Shown in pieces: positions 34,685-45,444 of a stretch of DNA of 64,000 bases. The position numbers and the translations under genes were made by a program. The notes below the pieces were generated by a model that was not told where the DNA came from, did no database searches, and saw nothing but the letters and a program-made list of their open reading frames with translations. Numbering within the stretch: position 1 is the stretch's first letter; each line of letters starts with the position of its first letter. The DNA comes from Hysterium pulicare CBS 123377 (lineage: Eukaryota > Ascomycota > Dothideomycetes > Hysteriales > Hysteriaceae): positions 1-64,000 of the forward strand of contig AJFK01000983.1 in the NCBI GenBank assembly GCA_000467715.1, read 5' to 3'.

Positions 34685-34993
34685 TGAAAAGACGGTAAGG
34701 ATGCAGAGAGAAAGAAAATGAGTGTTATGAAGTCTGTTATGGTGGGGTAGCCGGAGACATAGGTGAAGGAGGTTGATATGGCCTAATCCGGCAACGTCAT
34801 GGTGAAAAGTCCCACAACCAGATGTTCACGAGAGAAGTTTAACAGGTGAGAGCGGCACATGACAGCCCAAAATGTAAAATGAAATTTTAGAGAGCAGATG
34901 TCTAATATCACTAATGCAGATGCAATGCACCGCTCCATGCTGAAAGTCAATGCGTTTCTAGCCGTTCATCCAAACACCACTCATGCAACATGC
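34685..34993. other. Short intergenic region, no gene seen
   Basis: Promoter of the large hypothetical gene and 3' flank of aspartokinase. Featureless. Confidence 0.5.
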
Positions 34994-36770
34994 TCACTCA
35001 AGAAAAGTGAAAAGATTCGTATGCACAACATTGAGAGCGCGATCAGCCTCGCGCTCTTCAATGACACATGAGATGTTGATTTCGCTGGCACCTGTATAAA
35101 ATATGAGCATGAGTCGCATGTACGAGCGTTTGGGTTAAATTACCTTGCGAGATCATCTCAATATTGATATTGTTCTCTCCCAAGGTGGAGAAGAACTTTC
35201 CACTTATGCCCACCATATTCTTCAATTGACGTCCTATCAAGCTGACCACGGCCATATCTGGCACTATATCGATCGTACCAAGTTCGCCAAGCTCAGTAAT
35301 AGCCCCGTGAAGGTCTTCATCCTGGATCCTATACTCGTCTTCGCCTCCACCGCTCAACAAGGCGGACTCGGAATGCAGTGCCATTGACACATGGACTTCC
35401 GAAGATGAGATCAAATCAACTGACAAATGCCACTTGTCAAGGATGGAAAAGATACTCATCAAGAAGCCGTGGGCTCTCGTACGCTTATTGCTGTGCACGT
35501 TCAAAACAACGATGTTATGCTTGATCGTGACAGCTGTTGGGCGTTTCGGACGCTGGAGTTGAGCAATACCGCTGGAGGAGCGGGTACGGAAGAGTCGCAC
35601 GTCCTTGAGCGGCGCTCGAGGGTCAATTTCGTCCACAGCATCCGGGAAGATAACAGTCCCATTATTTCGCGGGTTCATTACGTTCTTGATTCGAATAGGA
35701 ATTCGAGCGCGAATCACCTGCTCCATAGTAAAGGGATGGATGACCTCAGATCCGTAAAACGTCAATTCTGCTGCCTCAGATGGACTGACGGAAGGCAAAA
35801 GTCTTGCGGTAGGGACTTTGCGTGGGTCTGCAGTGAAAATACCGTCAACCTCTTTCCAAACCTGAAGCTCCTGAGCCTTGATGCCAACAGCAACTAATGC
35901 GGCGCAAAGATCGGTATATCCACGTCCAATGGAGTTCAAGATGCCACCAGGAACGGCACCGAAGAATCCCGTGATGACCGGAACCTTGTTGCCGCAAGCC
36001 CGTACTTCCTCACCCAAAGTTCTTGCAAGTTCTGCATAAAATTTCTCGTTGATCCCTTTTGCAGCAACACTGGGTTTGATCACGTCTGAGAGATCGACAT
36101 ATTGTGCTTCGACCCCTCGATCCTGCAACAAGGCAGTCATGTACCGACAGCTCAATTTCTCGCCCTTGCTGACAATCTTGTCCTCAGCACGGTTTGTGAC
36201 CTCCTCTAAATGTTGAGCCGACTCGAGTATTTTGATGAGAGTGTCGCATTCTGCATTGACATCTTGGGTGAAGGCCGCAAGGATATCGGACGACTTGAGG
36301 GTGTCTTTGGCGGCTTGGATGTGATCGACCCGGATAGCCTCGACGACTTCGTCGTAATGTCTTGATCCTGCTTTCTCGGCGGCTCTAGCGGCACGGAGGA
36401 GTCTATAGAATTGAAGAACTTATGCATTAGCAATGTTCATTTCTCAATTGTCTCTTCTGTACTTTGCTCGGGTGACTCACCTGTTCGTAGTCCCCTCGAG
36501 TTTGGTGTTGTTGCTCCTCGCAGAACACACTATAGCGGTACGGTTCCCTTTAAGGCCTGTCCTAAGCGTATTCAGCATACAGGTGTCGCAATTCCCAGGC
36601 GGGATTGGGTTGGCGGCTTACTGCACGATACCCGCTATATTCTCTGCAAACTTGCCGACGCTCGTTCCTCCAAACTTGAGGACAACCCAGCCACCCGGTA
36701 GATGCTTCTCTTCTTGGTGAGCTATCCGCTCGGACTCATATGTGTGACCGTTGACGATTGAGGCAGCCAT
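34994..36770 (-). CDS. hom3: Aspartate kinase
   Basis: ATP-dependent phosphorylation of L-aspartate, the first step to threonine, methionine and (outside fungi) lysine. Exons 36770-36622, 36561-36481, 36402-35144 and 35091-34994 give 528 residues, almost the length of yeast Hom3 (527). Motifs: GGWVVLKFGGTSVGKF (kinase start); TAIVCSARS; VITGFFGAVPGGILNSIGRG, then GYTDLCAALVA; WKEVDGIFTADPRKVP; AELTFYGSEVIHPFTMEQ; IKNVMNPRNNGTVI. Two C-terminal ACT regulatory domains follow (LNVHSNKRTRAHGFLMSIFS and VSLIGRQLKNMVGISGKFF ... NNINIEMISQGASEINISCV). The ACT domains imply feedback inhibition by threonine, as in other fungal enzymes. The 5' flank carries a perfect TGAGTCA about 100 bp before the start. 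All motifs intact. Confidence 0.96.
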
Positions 36771-37337
36771 TGTGTTGTATATGCTCGAGCAATTGGGGTG
36801 GGGTGGGTATGTAGAAGAAAGATGAAATGCCGGTTGACTTGACTTGTTAGTGGGGAAAAATTGGTGGGGCTTGAGTCAGTCATTCCGCGATCGGTGGCGC
36901 GTCCAACGTCAGCAGGGTCTCTAGTAAGCGACACGCTCGCCTTCTTTGTTCCACCACCTCGCCTTCATATCGAGGTAGACTCTGTGTATCAGTGATTGTA
37001 AATGAGCGACATTTCAACTCTCCAACAACATCGTGCGGCCATGTGTCGACAAGTCCGAAAATGGAAAACCCCATGGTCATCAGATGCTTTGAGCATTGTG
37101 CAGGGTGCAAGAGAATTAAGGGTGGCAGGTACTATGGTGGGATATCCATAGAATTATGAATCGATGCTATCTGATACGCCTACAATGCTGCTTGCCTCAA
37201 CAGACATACTACCATACCTCCCATATCCCGCAATCGCCCGTCGTTGCGGGCTCGGTTGCTTGCAGAAACGCCATGCATACTCGATCCAGATATCATTTGC
37301 AAAACTCCAAGAACACGCCAAGTTATGCTCATCTTGC
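36771..37337. other. Aspartokinase promoter and Bur1 3' flank
   Basis: No gene. Contains the TGAGTCA element listed separately. Frames on both strands are fragments or shadows of the Bur1 C-terminus. Confidence 0.6.
36872..36878. promoter_or_regulatory. Gcn4/CPC1-type site TGAGTCA upstream of aspartokinase
   Basis: Perfect 7-bp palindromic bZIP site about 102 bp upstream of the aspartokinase start codon. In fungi Gcn4/CpcA/CPC1 binds TGASTCA to induce amino-acid biosynthetic genes on starvation, and HOM3 is a known target in yeast. Function here is inferred from sequence and position only. Confidence 0.7.
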
Positions 37338-39128
37338 CTAGCGCCGATAAATATTCTCTCTCTGATCTCTCTCCCTCGTGTTCCGATTATCTCTTCGTTC
37401 CGGACTGCGAGTTCTGCTTCGAGTGCCGCCTCTCCGATAATCCCGTCTCGTGTCTGCTCTATCCCGGTCCCTGTACTCTCGAACACGATCATCCCCGCTA
37501 TGTCCTGAGTCTCTTGATCCTCGTCTTCCATCTCGTGGTCTCTCGTCGGCTTCTCTTGATCTCCTATCTCCTCCTCCCCTCTGTCGTGCTCCCCCATCTG
37601 CATAGCTTGGGATGTAGGTATCCCTATCCCTCGCGCCACCTGCACGGTGAGAATCTCTATCCGCAGGAGGATTTCGATATTGATGTGGAGGTGGCGGCAG
37701 CGGGTGGCGTCCCTCTCCGGGTGGTGGAGGGAGATTGTTGTGGCGAGTAGCGGGTGGGCCGTCATAGGGCAAACCTTGGTTTCTATGAGATGGAGCTTCG
37801 TTTCCCCAATGTGGCTGATGGCGAGGTGGAGGAGGTGGTGGAGGTCGATGATCATATGGTCCTCCGCGTCTGTTGTCATATCCACCGGGACGTTGGCCTT
37901 GAGTCCCGGGTGGTCCTCTATCCTGCGGCCATCCGCCACGCGGTGGTCGATCGCCGTTCATGAATGGTCCACCGGTTGGAGGTGGTCCAGAACCTGTCCA
38001 TTCGCCATTCGGACCCATTCCAACGGTGCCGCCGGCAGGCGCAGGAGGTAGTGCTTGTTTGTGGCCGCGTGCATTGCGACGATCTAATTCGTGAGAGTCT
38101 TGGAAGGTGGGGATGTCCTCCTCGCGCATAGGTTTGGGATCTAATTTGAAGTAGGGATGCTCAATAGCATCAATAGCATTGATACGTTTTCTCCAGTCCA
38201 ATTTGAGAAGTTCGCTGAGCAGGGAGATGGCAGCAGGCCCCTGTTCTCTGAAAACTTGTGAGAGGCTCCCTGTCCGTTGTGGAAATGACTTGACGCCCTC
38301 GCAGCCTGGAAGAAGATTCCAACCGGGCATGTTCTCGTCGTTTGGTGATCCAACAAGGTTAAATATTATTTCAGCCTGGTTCAAGTCGCTTTGGCCTGCG
38401 AGGATAGGTTTGCGCTTGAACATTTCGCCGAAGACACAGCCCGCGCCCCACATGTCGATCGCAGGAGTATATCTTCTGAGTTGGAGAAGCAGTTCCGGAG
38501 GGCGGTACCAGCGGGTGACAACCAGGGTAGTATAATCCCGTCTGGCCTCTCCATTCCCCTTGCCAGCCAGGGGAACTGGTTCATCGTAATGGCGCGCCAA
38601 ACCAAAGTCTGCAATCTGAAGTCGACCTCGATTGTTGATGAGAAGGTTTGCGGCTTTCATATCTCGGTGTAGGATGTGGTTGTCGTGTAGGTATCTGAGG
38701 CCCTTGAGTAATTGGATCATATAGCATTTGATTTGCGGTTCGGAAAAGTGAACGTCGGGGTTATCCAGGAGACCAGAAAGATCATGATCCATATACGGAG
38801 TAACCATATAGAGTATTGCCCTTTTCCTTCCCTCGCCTTTAACCCTCTCTACAGCCATCTCATCTAGCTTCAAGACGTTGTCGTGACATAGCATCTTCAG
38901 CAGCTTAATCTCTCGGAGAGCTGTGATTGGAAAGCCATCCTTCTCATTATGCATCAGAATCTTCTTCAACGCGACGATTGCGCCGGTTCGTGTCTGTCGT
39001 GCCTTGTGAACTTCGCCGAATGTACCCTCGCCTAGCTTGCACATGAACTCGTACTCGCCGATTTTGGAGCAGCCTTGGAATTTGCGCGTGATGCCCTTGA
39101 CCGGAGCGGTCGTCGTAGTGGACGTCAT
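37338..39128 (-). CDS. bur1: Bur1/CDK9-type cyclin-dependent kinase
   Basis: Transcription-elongation kinase of the P-TEFb/BUR group that phosphorylates RNA polymerase II and Spt5 with a cyclin partner, in the nucleus. Single exon, 596 residues from the Met at 39128; an in-frame Met at 39170 would add 14. Kinase motifs in order: GLY loop [21 protein letters not shown] (catalytic Lys); [16 protein letters not shown], the PITALRE helix typical of CDK9; [12 protein letters not shown] (HRD-Asp); IADFGLAR (DFG); a T-loop ending [31 protein letters not shown]. The kinase domain covers roughly 20-345. The C-terminal 250 residues are Gly/Pro/Arg-rich with RD/RS-like repeats ([24 protein letters not shown]-like), as in other filamentous fungal Bur1 proteins. 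All catalytic residues present. Confidence 0.95.
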   Translation of the reverse strand: MTSTTTTAPVKGITRKFQGCSKIGEYEFMCKLGEGTFGEVHKARQTRTGAIVALKKILMHNEKDGFPITALREIKLLKMLCHDNVLKLDEMAVERVKGEGRKRAILYMVTPYMDHDLSGLLDNPDVHFSEPQIKCYMIQLLKGLRYLHDNHILHRDMKAANLLINNRGRLQIADFGLARHYDEPVPLAGKGNGEARRDYTTLVVTRWYRPPELLLQLRRYTPAIDMWGAGCVFGEMFKRKPILAGQSDLNQAEIIFNLVGSPNDENMPGWNLLPGCEGVKSFPQRTGSLSQVFREQGPAAISLLSELLKLDWRKRINAIDAIEHPYFKLDPKPMREEDIPTFQDSHELDRRNARGHKQALPPAPAGGTVGMGPNGEWTGSGPPPTGGPFMNGDRPPRGGWPQDRGPPGTQGQRPGGYDNRRGGPYDHRPPPPPPPRHQPHWGNEAPSHRNQGLPYDGPPATRHNNLPPPPGEGRHPLPPPPHQYRNPPADRDSHRAGGARDRDTYIPSYADGGARQRGGGDRRSREADERPRDGRRGSRDSGHSGDDRVREYRDRDRADTRRDYRRGGTRSRTRSPERRDNRNTRERDQRENIYRR

Positions 39129-39593
39129 CCTGCAGGATGGAAATAGGGCACGTTGAGACGGAGTTGACACCGAAAATCGCCTGCGAATTGTCGATTAATG
39201 GTGGTGGACGAAGGAAGGTTCTAAGAAATTGCGCGGCTCAACATGTGAGGAGATGGAGAGTGTTCGTTCGAGGGTGTGGCGGGGAGCAGAGCTGCCATAA
39301 GTATTAGCAGCACAATAGGGATTTTCTATTCATAATGAGGGAGGACAATAGGAAGAGATTCACTGTTCACTTGGAAGAATGTCAAGGTTGATCCGGGGAA
39401 CGCGAATCGCCGAACATGCGCTAAACCGAAACGGATCTCTGCCAAGTTTCGGTTCACTTCAACGTCAATCGAACGACATACGACTGTCGCCGCCTACCAT
39501 TGAGTCAACCACATTCGTCTGGTATGTACTTTTCTTGGGGAAACACATTTTTTGGAGAGACTGATCAAGCTTAGAGCTCTAAATACATACGAA
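39129..39593. other. Divergent promoter region, Bur1 and NDUFB2-like gene
   Basis: No independent gene. A short plus frame at 39379-39564 (MSRLIRGTRI) looks like a presequence, but joining it to the next exon creates a stop, so it is treated as 5' UTR. The 39511-39570 stretch looks like a 5' UTR intron (GTATGT donor, CTTAG acceptor). Confidence 0.5.
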
Positions 39594-39834
39594 ATGGCTG
39601 GCCCAGGCCCTCACCCAAAGCTACACGGGAGCAGTCACCCGGTCGGCGTCCCCCATGTTCCACGTGTATACAGATACACGGCCACTGCATTGGGCGCTTC
39701 AATGTGGTTCTTTGTACGTATTTCACGCTACCCGGGGCCGTTGTCCAGCTGCTAATAGATCCTCCTAGTTGATGTACCGGGCAAAGAAGGACGGTCCGGC
39801 ACTCCTCGGCTGGAAACACCCATGGGATCATTGA
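39594..39834 (+). CDS. Small complex I accessory subunit, NDUFB2-like (probable)
   Basis: Exons 39594-39713 and 39769-39834 give 61 residues. Sequence features: a short Gly/Pro/His start (MAGPGPHPKLHGSSH), a single hydrophobic helix (YTATALGASMWFFLMYRAKK) and a C-terminus GPALLGWKHPWDH. This pattern, HPHxP then one membrane helix with MWFF or LMWFW and a terminal hydrophilic 'GHxPYPD/GWKHPWDH' end, resembles the AGGG/NDUFB2 family of respiratory complex I. That family is very small and lies in the inner mitochondrial membrane. Identification is by pattern only, because the protein is short. The intron sites (GTACGT, TCCTAG) and branch (GCTAATAG) are good. Alternative: another small single-pass mitochondrial protein. 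Confidence 0.65.
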
Positions 39835-40059
39835 AGAATGGAGAATTGGGGGAGCGTCGTGGATTTTGTACTGATAGCCTCATGGTCAAGGAGCCATTGT
39901 AAATATTGAGGAAGAGGCTTCGAGAGTGGGAATTGGAGGATGTGTTTACAGTCATATCGAGAATATGGCGAAGTTGCGACTCCTAGGACTCCAGCAGCAC
40001 CTAAATTCTGCGCCTACAAAACAAATCAATTTCACGCTCTGTCTGTGTTATGCCCACGT

Positions 40060-41204
40060 CTATTCGGGCTTCTCAAACAAGTAATGTGAAACACCCCACG
40101 TATCACCACCCCCGTATGCGAACAACTCCGCACAAGCCATATAGAAAATCTGCCACCTGTTATACCAGGTCGTCGTATTCTCCTTGCCATACGTCTCCTC
40201 CAGATGCGGCCATATATCAGCTTTACTTGCGACCATCTTCGATAACCAATCCTGCCTTCGTCAGCAATTATGTCTTCGTAAATTTCCCACAAGACTCACC
40301 TCGCAAGTCTTAGCATAGTGTTTCCCATTAACCCACCACTGTTCCTTCAAGCTCAAGTGCCTTTGGAAATAAAGTAGCAAATCCGCACTCGGCATCGTGC
40401 CACCGGTGAAAAAATGCTGCGTCATCCATCCGTCCTCAAAATCATATGGTGTGCTCCTATGAGCAAAGATATGCACAAAAAGCTTCCCACCCGGCTTCAA
40501 TGCTCTCGCCACCTTCTCCATCAGCAGTTCATAGTTCTTCATATGCTCGAAAAGCTCAATTGAAACTACGCGGTCGAAACTCTCAGGCTCAAAATCATAG
40601 TCCACCACATCTCCTGTAATGACTTTCAGGTTCTTTAGACCTTTTGCTGCAGCTTGAGTGTCTATATACCCCTTCTGAGTTCGTGAGTTCGAGAAGGCAG
40701 TGATTTTGGAGTTCGGGAGCGTCTCTGCGAAATACAGCGATGCTGAGCCCCAACCACACCTACATCCTGTCAGCAAAACTGCATTCGGGGAGAAATTGAA
40801 CGTACGGAGTCAGCTTACCCAAGATCCAGAATACTCATCCCATCCTTCAACTGCGCTCTCTCAAGATAAACTTTCAACATCTCCATCTCAGCCTGCGTAA
40901 GAGTCTCGCGCCCCTTGGGATACAGACAGCATGAATACTTCATTCGGGGTCCAAGGCACGCTTGAAGTACTCCGGTACCTACTTCGTAATGTTGCTCGTT
41001 CGCAGCTGCGGTTTCTACGGCGATCGGTCGCGTGCGGAGTGATTGGACGTATTTCATTTTCGATATGTAGGCTTCTTCAAGGGATGTGCTGGAGATGGAA
41101 TTCAGACGGTCTTGGAGTTGACGCCGGATGCCAATTCGAATAATAGGGTGCGGGATATAGCCATTATCTAGGAGGCCATCGAGGTAACTGCCGCTCCCAG
41201 ACAT
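40060..41204 (-). CDS. SAM-dependent methyltransferase, cyclopropane-fatty-acid-synthase family
   Basis: Exons 41204-40819, 40759-40300 and 40251-40060 give 345 residues. The N-terminal domain ([20 protein letters not shown]) and the Rossmann core match the CFA synthase/coclaurine N-methyltransferase-like group. Motif [21 protein letters not shown] binds S-adenosylmethionine and spans the first intron. Then [45 protein letters not shown] and [20 protein letters not shown]. The C-terminal part ([45 protein letters not shown]) is the family substrate side. Many fungal relatives are annotated as cyclopropane-fatty-acyl-phospholipid synthase, although some act on small amines, so the substrate is uncertain. 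All visible motifs intact. Confidence 0.9.
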
Positions 41205-42231
41205 TATGAAAGCTGTGATATGTTAGTTCACGCGTCTCAAATCTAGCAGTAATGAATGGTGTTGAAATACTGAGTATTGTGTTAAGTGACACAATAATAT
41301 GGAATAGTCCAGTTCAGATTCAGAGAATGATGAAGTCAAAGTGTTTCTCGCTCAGCGGAAGACTGATCACTAAAAATCTATCGTGAAGATTTGATGCTTG
41401 AGGTCGTTGGAAAGCAGTTTCGTAGTGCCAAATTTGGCATAGCGGGACCAATGGTGACGTCATCATTCATGCGCATTGGAATGTGGGTAGAGGAAAAGGT
41501 CGTCTCGTAGAACACATTCAGTATACTTTTTGCGAGAATAGGATGAATATGGGGACAGGAAGAAGAAGGATTTTGTGGTGGGATGAAGCAGGGGTTGGGT
41601 AACGCCCGGTGATTGGTGGTGATCTTCAGGGTTCCCGTAGCTTCTATTGGCCGAATGCTCAATCCAACAGCAACATCTGGACATGCTATAAGGCTTCAAA
41701 GTTAGACTTGGAATCTAAAGGTGCCAGCTAACAATCACATAAGTGCCACTTATCGACCTAGACCACCTTTGGATTTGGGTGTTTCCCCTGCGGCAGATAT
41801 TTTCGTGAATATCAACATCGATTTTTCTTATAATAGCGGGAACAGTGTCTGTTGCCTCACAGAATACATGATGGAAAGGACAGTCATACTTGAGTAGTTT
41901 GTTGATTGTACGGCTAGCAAGGGATCAAGTCGGCCTAGAATACATATATCCACAATCTCAATCTCGTATGAAGAGAGATTGGGCAAGAGCAGAAACGAAG
42001 AGACGGGTAATGAGGAATCGGGAAGAACAAGTGTGTGACAACAAGATAGAAACCGATGTCACCCCCAAAGGAAAGTAAAGCGAGCAAGCCATATGCTGGC
42101 CCCTCATGCCGATTTCAGATATCCAGCTCAACCTCAGGAGATATTAGCCGTACCTGGAATATTTGAAAGCCTGCTGTGATTGTCCAAAAGTACAAACCAC
42201 CAACACGCAAGAGACCCTACCAACGAACAAC
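41205..42231. other. Intergenic, no gene supported
   Basis: About 1.0 kb between two minus-strand genes. Frames at 41378-41662 and 41890-42078 have no family features. An ACGCGT hexamer at 41230-41235 lies just upstream of the methyltransferase start; its meaning is unclear. Confidence 0.55.
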
Positions 42232-43459
42232 TTAGTTGACGTCCCACTGGCTGCTGCAAGTGCAGCCAGGTCCAGGGAAGTGAACAACTTCGGTCTTGGT
42301 CGCTTCGAGCAACCACTCCGCCCATTCCAATTCATGGCAAACGTAGCGTGGGTCCTCTCCTGTTGCGACACGTCCCATTTTAATGGAGCCCAAAAACGCC
42401 ACCATCCTCTCCGCGTGTGTAGATAGATGCGGCGCCTGTATTCCATGCAGGGCGGCGTTGTTTGAGTCCACTTCCGCCGTATTCTCTAGTCGGACAATAA
42501 GGTCGCCAATAGTATCGTTCGAATACGGATACCTTAATAGACCTTGGGCAATATTCTTGAGACGAAGACTGTCTGCCAAGGTAGCAGTACAGAAAGGGCG
42601 CTGTGGCGTATCGATCTCTGGTGGGTCCGATCCAAAGTCCTTTACAGTATCGGTGTCAGAGTCAGAGTCAAAGAAGCCCGGATTCGAGGTGGCTTGAGAA
42701 GAGATAAAACGATCGGTGTCATCGTCGTCGCTGTCGGTGTTCGTATCGGAAGAGCACTCAGTGTTGACCTCTGTATCGCCCGCAATGGACTCTTCTCGTT
42801 GAGTTGCACCGGGAGTAGTACACACGAGCGAAGGTCTGTCCGCTGGCCATTCAACCGCATCGAAGTACTCACTCACGCGAGGGTCGCGAAAGAGAATAGT
42901 AGTTATCTCTTCTGCGGATAGAGGGACAGGGTGTGGATCCGCAACCTCCATTGCCTCCTTCGTCAAACCCGCATCTGGGGAGTGACCCAGATTCTTGACA
43001 GGGTGACCGACCCCATTCACAGATCGGAGGTGGGAATCGTGGATTCCCTTTGATGGTGTAGCCGGAGCAATCTCGTCCACAAAAGAGAAGCGGGCGCGAG
43101 GCTTACGGTGGACCTCTGGCTGGCTGAGCCGACCATTCTTCGCCTGCACATTTGGAGAAGAAGCAATCATTGTTTGTCGAAGCTTTGAGCGAAGGCGATC
43201 GCTAGGTTTTTGAGGTTGATGTGCCTGTCCGTCGCCCTAGAGGAGAGAACTGTTAGCTAAATTCTATACCCATCTCCTATAAATAAAACATACAAAGCCA
43301 GCGGTGTCATTCCCGAATACTTCCGGCTCAGACGAGAGCGAGGATCGAGGTTGCGAGCGGTACTTGGTGAACTTGGAGCCGTCCCAGTCGCCCTTGCGCT
43401 TCTGCGAAATCAGCGGCTGGGAGCCTGTGTGGAAGAAAAAGAAGACTTACTGCTGCCAT
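42232..43459 (-). CDS. Acidic hypothetical protein
   Basis: Exons 43459-43451 (9 nt: Met-Ala-Ala), 43401-43294 and 43236-42232 give 373 residues. The N-terminal part KRKGDWDGSKFTKYRSQPRS is basic. The middle is disordered, with an acidic Asp/Ser/Thr run (SSDTNTDSDDDDTDRF, DSDSDTDTVKDF). The C-terminal ~120 residues are more ordered: TATLADSLRLKNIAQGLLRY, then NDTIGDLIVRLENTAEVDSN, RMVAFLGSIKMGRVATG, YVCHELEWAEWLLEATKTE. No recognised domain, and no function proposed. The very short first exon is supported by a GTAAGT donor and a GCAG acceptor that keep the frame; a nearer CACACAG acceptor would hit a stop. Confidence 0.72.
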
Positions 43460-43812
43460 GGTGGACGGTAGTGGCGATTTGAGTGGGTGGTTTTTGCTGC
43501 GATGCTGTAGCTGGGATACGGGGAAATTAAAATAAAGGTAGAGTGGCTGGATTGTAGTGAAAGGCAAGACGCAAGCCAGACTATCCCGCGTCTTGAACAT
43601 GCAGGCCGACAGGCGGAGATCACCAAGACGCCCTAGAGAATGTTTGTAAGGGACAGCACAAAAAGAACTCACGAGCGATTATTGAACGGATGTGAGGGTG
43701 GAAATCGCGAACTCTTTACATGGCATCGAAAGAGCATATGCCATTTACCCTGCCGTCATCATATAACATGAAAAAATGGTCGAACGCCGCCCAATTATCA
43801 ACATGTATCCTC
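43460..43812. other. Intergenic, no gene seen
   Basis: Promoter of the acidic hypothetical gene and 3' end region of RFC3. The plus frame 43720-44052 is a shadow of RFC3. Confidence 0.55.
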
Positions 43813-45107
43813 TCACTTCTTACCCTTTCCCTGCAGCTCAACTCCAGTTCTCACAACGCCTATCGTAGCACCAGTCTGTATCGCCTCGTTACCACCGCCA
43901 CTCAACCTATACTCAATCTCCGCCAACCCTTCCATCCATTGTACAGTAGTTTGAGGAGGAACGTCAAGTTTCACAAGCTCTTCACTCAAAGCTGTCAATA
44001 TGTCAGCCAGTGCCAAGCCCTTCAATGTTTTTATATTATTGACAGTCCTTAAGCATTGCGTTACATCCGATGTTCTTAAGAGCATATCGAGGATCTGTCG
44101 GATATCTTGAGGATGTGGCGCGGCGATGCAGTCGTAGATGGTTGTTTGGTTGATTTGATCCCTCTCGATGGTTTTTGGATCTGGAGCAGGTTTACCAGGC
44201 GGTTGTAGTGGCGTGCTCGATGCGTGACACGCTTGAAGCACGTTCAATGCTCGTCGCATGTCGCCTTTGCTCAATGTGACTAATGAATCGACGGCGTCAG
44301 GTGTTATGTTTACGTTCTCTTCATCAATGACCTTGTCTACCAAACTGCGGATGTCGGCATCCTTGAGCGGCGAGAAACGAAAGCGAGTACAACGGGACAA
44401 GAGAGCAGGCGAGAGCTTGTGGGTATAATTTGCGATGATACAGAATCGTGTGTTGGCTGTGTATTTCTCCATGATTCTTCGCAATGCCATTTGTGCGGTG
44501 GAGGTCATGGCATCTGCTTCATCGAGTATAATAAGCTTGAAGGTTGCAAGGGAAACATGGTCGCCGGGTTTGGGTGCAGCAGAGAAGATCTGTTTCGTGC
44601 TACTGAATGTCTTGATCTGCTCTCTGACAACATCAATACCTCTGTCGTCAGAAGCATTTAGCTCCAACACCATCTGTCTCATGTTCTTGGTACCGTATAT
44701 TCGACGTGCGAGCGCAAGGACGGTGGAGGTTTTGCCAGTACCAGGAGGACCGTAGAGTAGGAGATGTGGTAATCTCTGCACCTTGTTTAGCGGATATCTT
44801 TCGCATCAACTCAGAGTACATACATTTGAGTCTATGAATTTGTTGATTGTCGCCAATATATCCTGGTGCCCAGCTACGTCGTCGAGGGAATGCGGTCGAT
44901 ACTTTTCCACCCTGCGTACTGATTAACTAGATATTCTTCAACAGAGGCTTGCGCGCTTTGGTACCATGGCAATGAGTCCTCAGCTTCGACCGGAAGATTG
45001 GCTGCACTCCTCTTCCCCTTCCCACTTGTATTGTCTGAACTGAATTTGATGTCATTATCCACCACCACAGGCGCATCCACATCCATCTCATCTTCGAAGT
45101 CGGACAT
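43813..45107 (-). CDS. rfc3: Replication factor C subunit 3 (clamp loader)
   Basis: AAA+ subunit of the RFC clamp loader, which opens PCNA and loads it at primer ends. Exons 45107-44965, 44911-44824 and 44775-43813 give 397 residues. The N-terminus is acidic (MSDFEDEMDVDAPVVV), followed by LPWVEKYRPHSLDDVAGHQD (RFC box), RLPHLLLYGPPGTGKTSTVL (Walker A), MVLELNASDDRGIDVVREQI, LIILDEADAMTSTAQMALRR (Walker B, DEAD), FCIIANYTHKLSPALLSRCT (arginine-finger SRC motif) and RFRFSPLKDADI. This order fits yeast Rfc3/human RFC5 better than Rfc2 or Rfc4. The C-terminal collar follows. It shares a 337-bp divergent promoter with ARPC3, containing an ACGCGT box. All ATPase motifs intact. Confidence 0.94.
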
Positions 45108-45444
45108 CTTGGGCTTTAATTACAAACAGGTATGAGAGTACAGTGCGTTTTTGATATGAGATGAAGTGTGGTTACAAAGTTGCTTTGTACGAAGCGGAAA
45201 ATGCCCCGAAGGTGAATGGCGTGAATAACTTGACGTTCAGAAGACGCGCCGCGGTGAAGCGACGCGTTGATTGAAAGATTCATAGATTACGCATCTTATC
45301 TCAATCTAACGACAGTTTTCAAACCTCCCACTTCAGCCCTACAAGCCCACCTCGTCAACCACAAGCTACGACATCTCATAAGTCAAAACTCCGCGCCTAC
45401 CTCCTCTTAACGAATCCTCCTCGCTGGCGCAAATCATTGACATA
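45108..45444. promoter_or_regulatory. Bidirectional promoter RFC3/ARPC3
   Basis: 337 bp between divergent start codons. It contains the ACGCGT element listed separately and a second CG-rich block (acgcgccgcgg) just beside it. No coding sequence. Confidence 0.6.
45262..45267. promoter_or_regulatory. MCB-like box ACGCGT upstream of RFC3
   Basis: Perfect MluI cell-cycle box about 155 bp upstream of the RFC3 start. In fungi MBF binds ACGCGT to drive G1/S expression of replication genes, and RFC subunits are typical targets. Inferred only from sequence and target. Confidence 0.6.

Noticed and set aside
39379-39564. Mitochondrial presequence exon for the NDUFB2-like gene
   Set aside because: The start looks presequence-like, but every acceptor that reaches the next exon makes a TGA stop at the junction, so it is more likely 5' UTR.
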